In this document: one piece after another, positions 64,000 to 64,000 of the stretch
Position numbering within the stretch: the stretch's first letter is position 1
Layout of the letters: each line of letters begins with the position of its first letter
Source: Teratosphaeria epicoccoides
Taxonomy: Eukaryota; Ascomycota; Dothideomycetes; Mycosphaerellales; Teratosphaeriaceae
Assembly (NCBI GenBank): GCA_021401465.1
Contig: JADDMT010000123.1
Location: 16,942-80,941 of the forward strand
Direction of reading: 5' to 3'
DNA: 64,000 nucleotides
Program-made: the position numbers and the translations under genes
Notes under the pieces: model-generated
Told to the model about the DNA's origin: nothing
Databases searched by the model: none
Seen by the model: only the letters and a program-made list of their open reading frames with translations

Positions 64000-64000
64000 G

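Noticed and set aside
1..64000. CRISPR array, tRNA or rRNA genes
   Set aside because: No regularly spaced direct repeats; the few GTTCGA-like boxes seen have no matching cloverleaf or partner box and most lie in coding exons.

Overview
This window is nuclear DNA of a filamentous ascomycete (Pezizomycotina). Protein resemblances lean towards Dothideomycetes, but that placement is an impression and was not tested. The support is dense gene packing on both strands, short introns (about 48-180 bp, most 48-80) with CTGAC-like branch points, and fungal families such as MKT1, CAF16, a Zn2Cys6 regulator, a fungal GH32 enzyme and small cysteine-rich secreted proteins. Exon structures below were built by hand, by matching reading phase across GT-AG or GC-AG sites and checking that the joined protein fits its family.

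Left part (1-20 kb): the 3' end of a DHHC palmitoyltransferase, a gene-poor 3 kb stretch, the exosome cap protein CSL4, the vacuolar Rab YPT7, a second gene-poor stretch, a fasciclin-domain surface protein, a small cysteine-containing protein with a hydrophobic tail, the mitochondrial fusion dynamin MGM1, a Gly/Tyr-rich protein with a GC-AG intron, the ABC ATPase CAF16 divergent from the tRNA isopentenyltransferase MOD5, and a small cysteine-rich secreted protein.

Middle part (20-43.3 kb): Golgi GDPase GDA1 divergent from MKT1; a PPPDE-thioredoxin-PUL triple-domain protein divergent from a SLIP-GC-like nuclear GTPase; a Fringe-like type II glycosyltransferase; another small cysteine-rich secreted protein; a disordered protein of unknown function; cytosolic Phe-tRNA synthetase beta (FRS1) divergent from the PP2A scaffold subunit (TPD3).

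Right part (43.3-64 kb): a glutathione S-transferase, a clearly broken Zn2Cys6 regulator pseudogene, an MFS transporter of the anion:cation symporter type, a Mn-superoxide dismutase without a targeting peptide, a CaM-kinase I, a secreted GH32 fructosidase/fructosyltransferase, a large helical protein sharing a 149 bp divergent promoter with mitochondrial ribosomal protein uS2m (MRP4), a divergent metallo-beta-lactamase-fold protein with a poly-Asp tract, a 46-47 bp minisatellite, and the first exon of a conserved Cys-rich fungal protein running out of the window.

Most genes are housekeeping (RNA decay and modification, trafficking, mitochondria, translation). Accessory content is the three small secreted proteins, the GH32 enzyme, and the GST / dead regulator / MFS group. 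The least understood intact loci are the divergent PPPDE-Trx-PUL and SLIP-GC-like pair, the 518-residue disordered protein and the 815-residue helical protein. I saw no CRISPR array, tRNA, rRNA or intact transposon.
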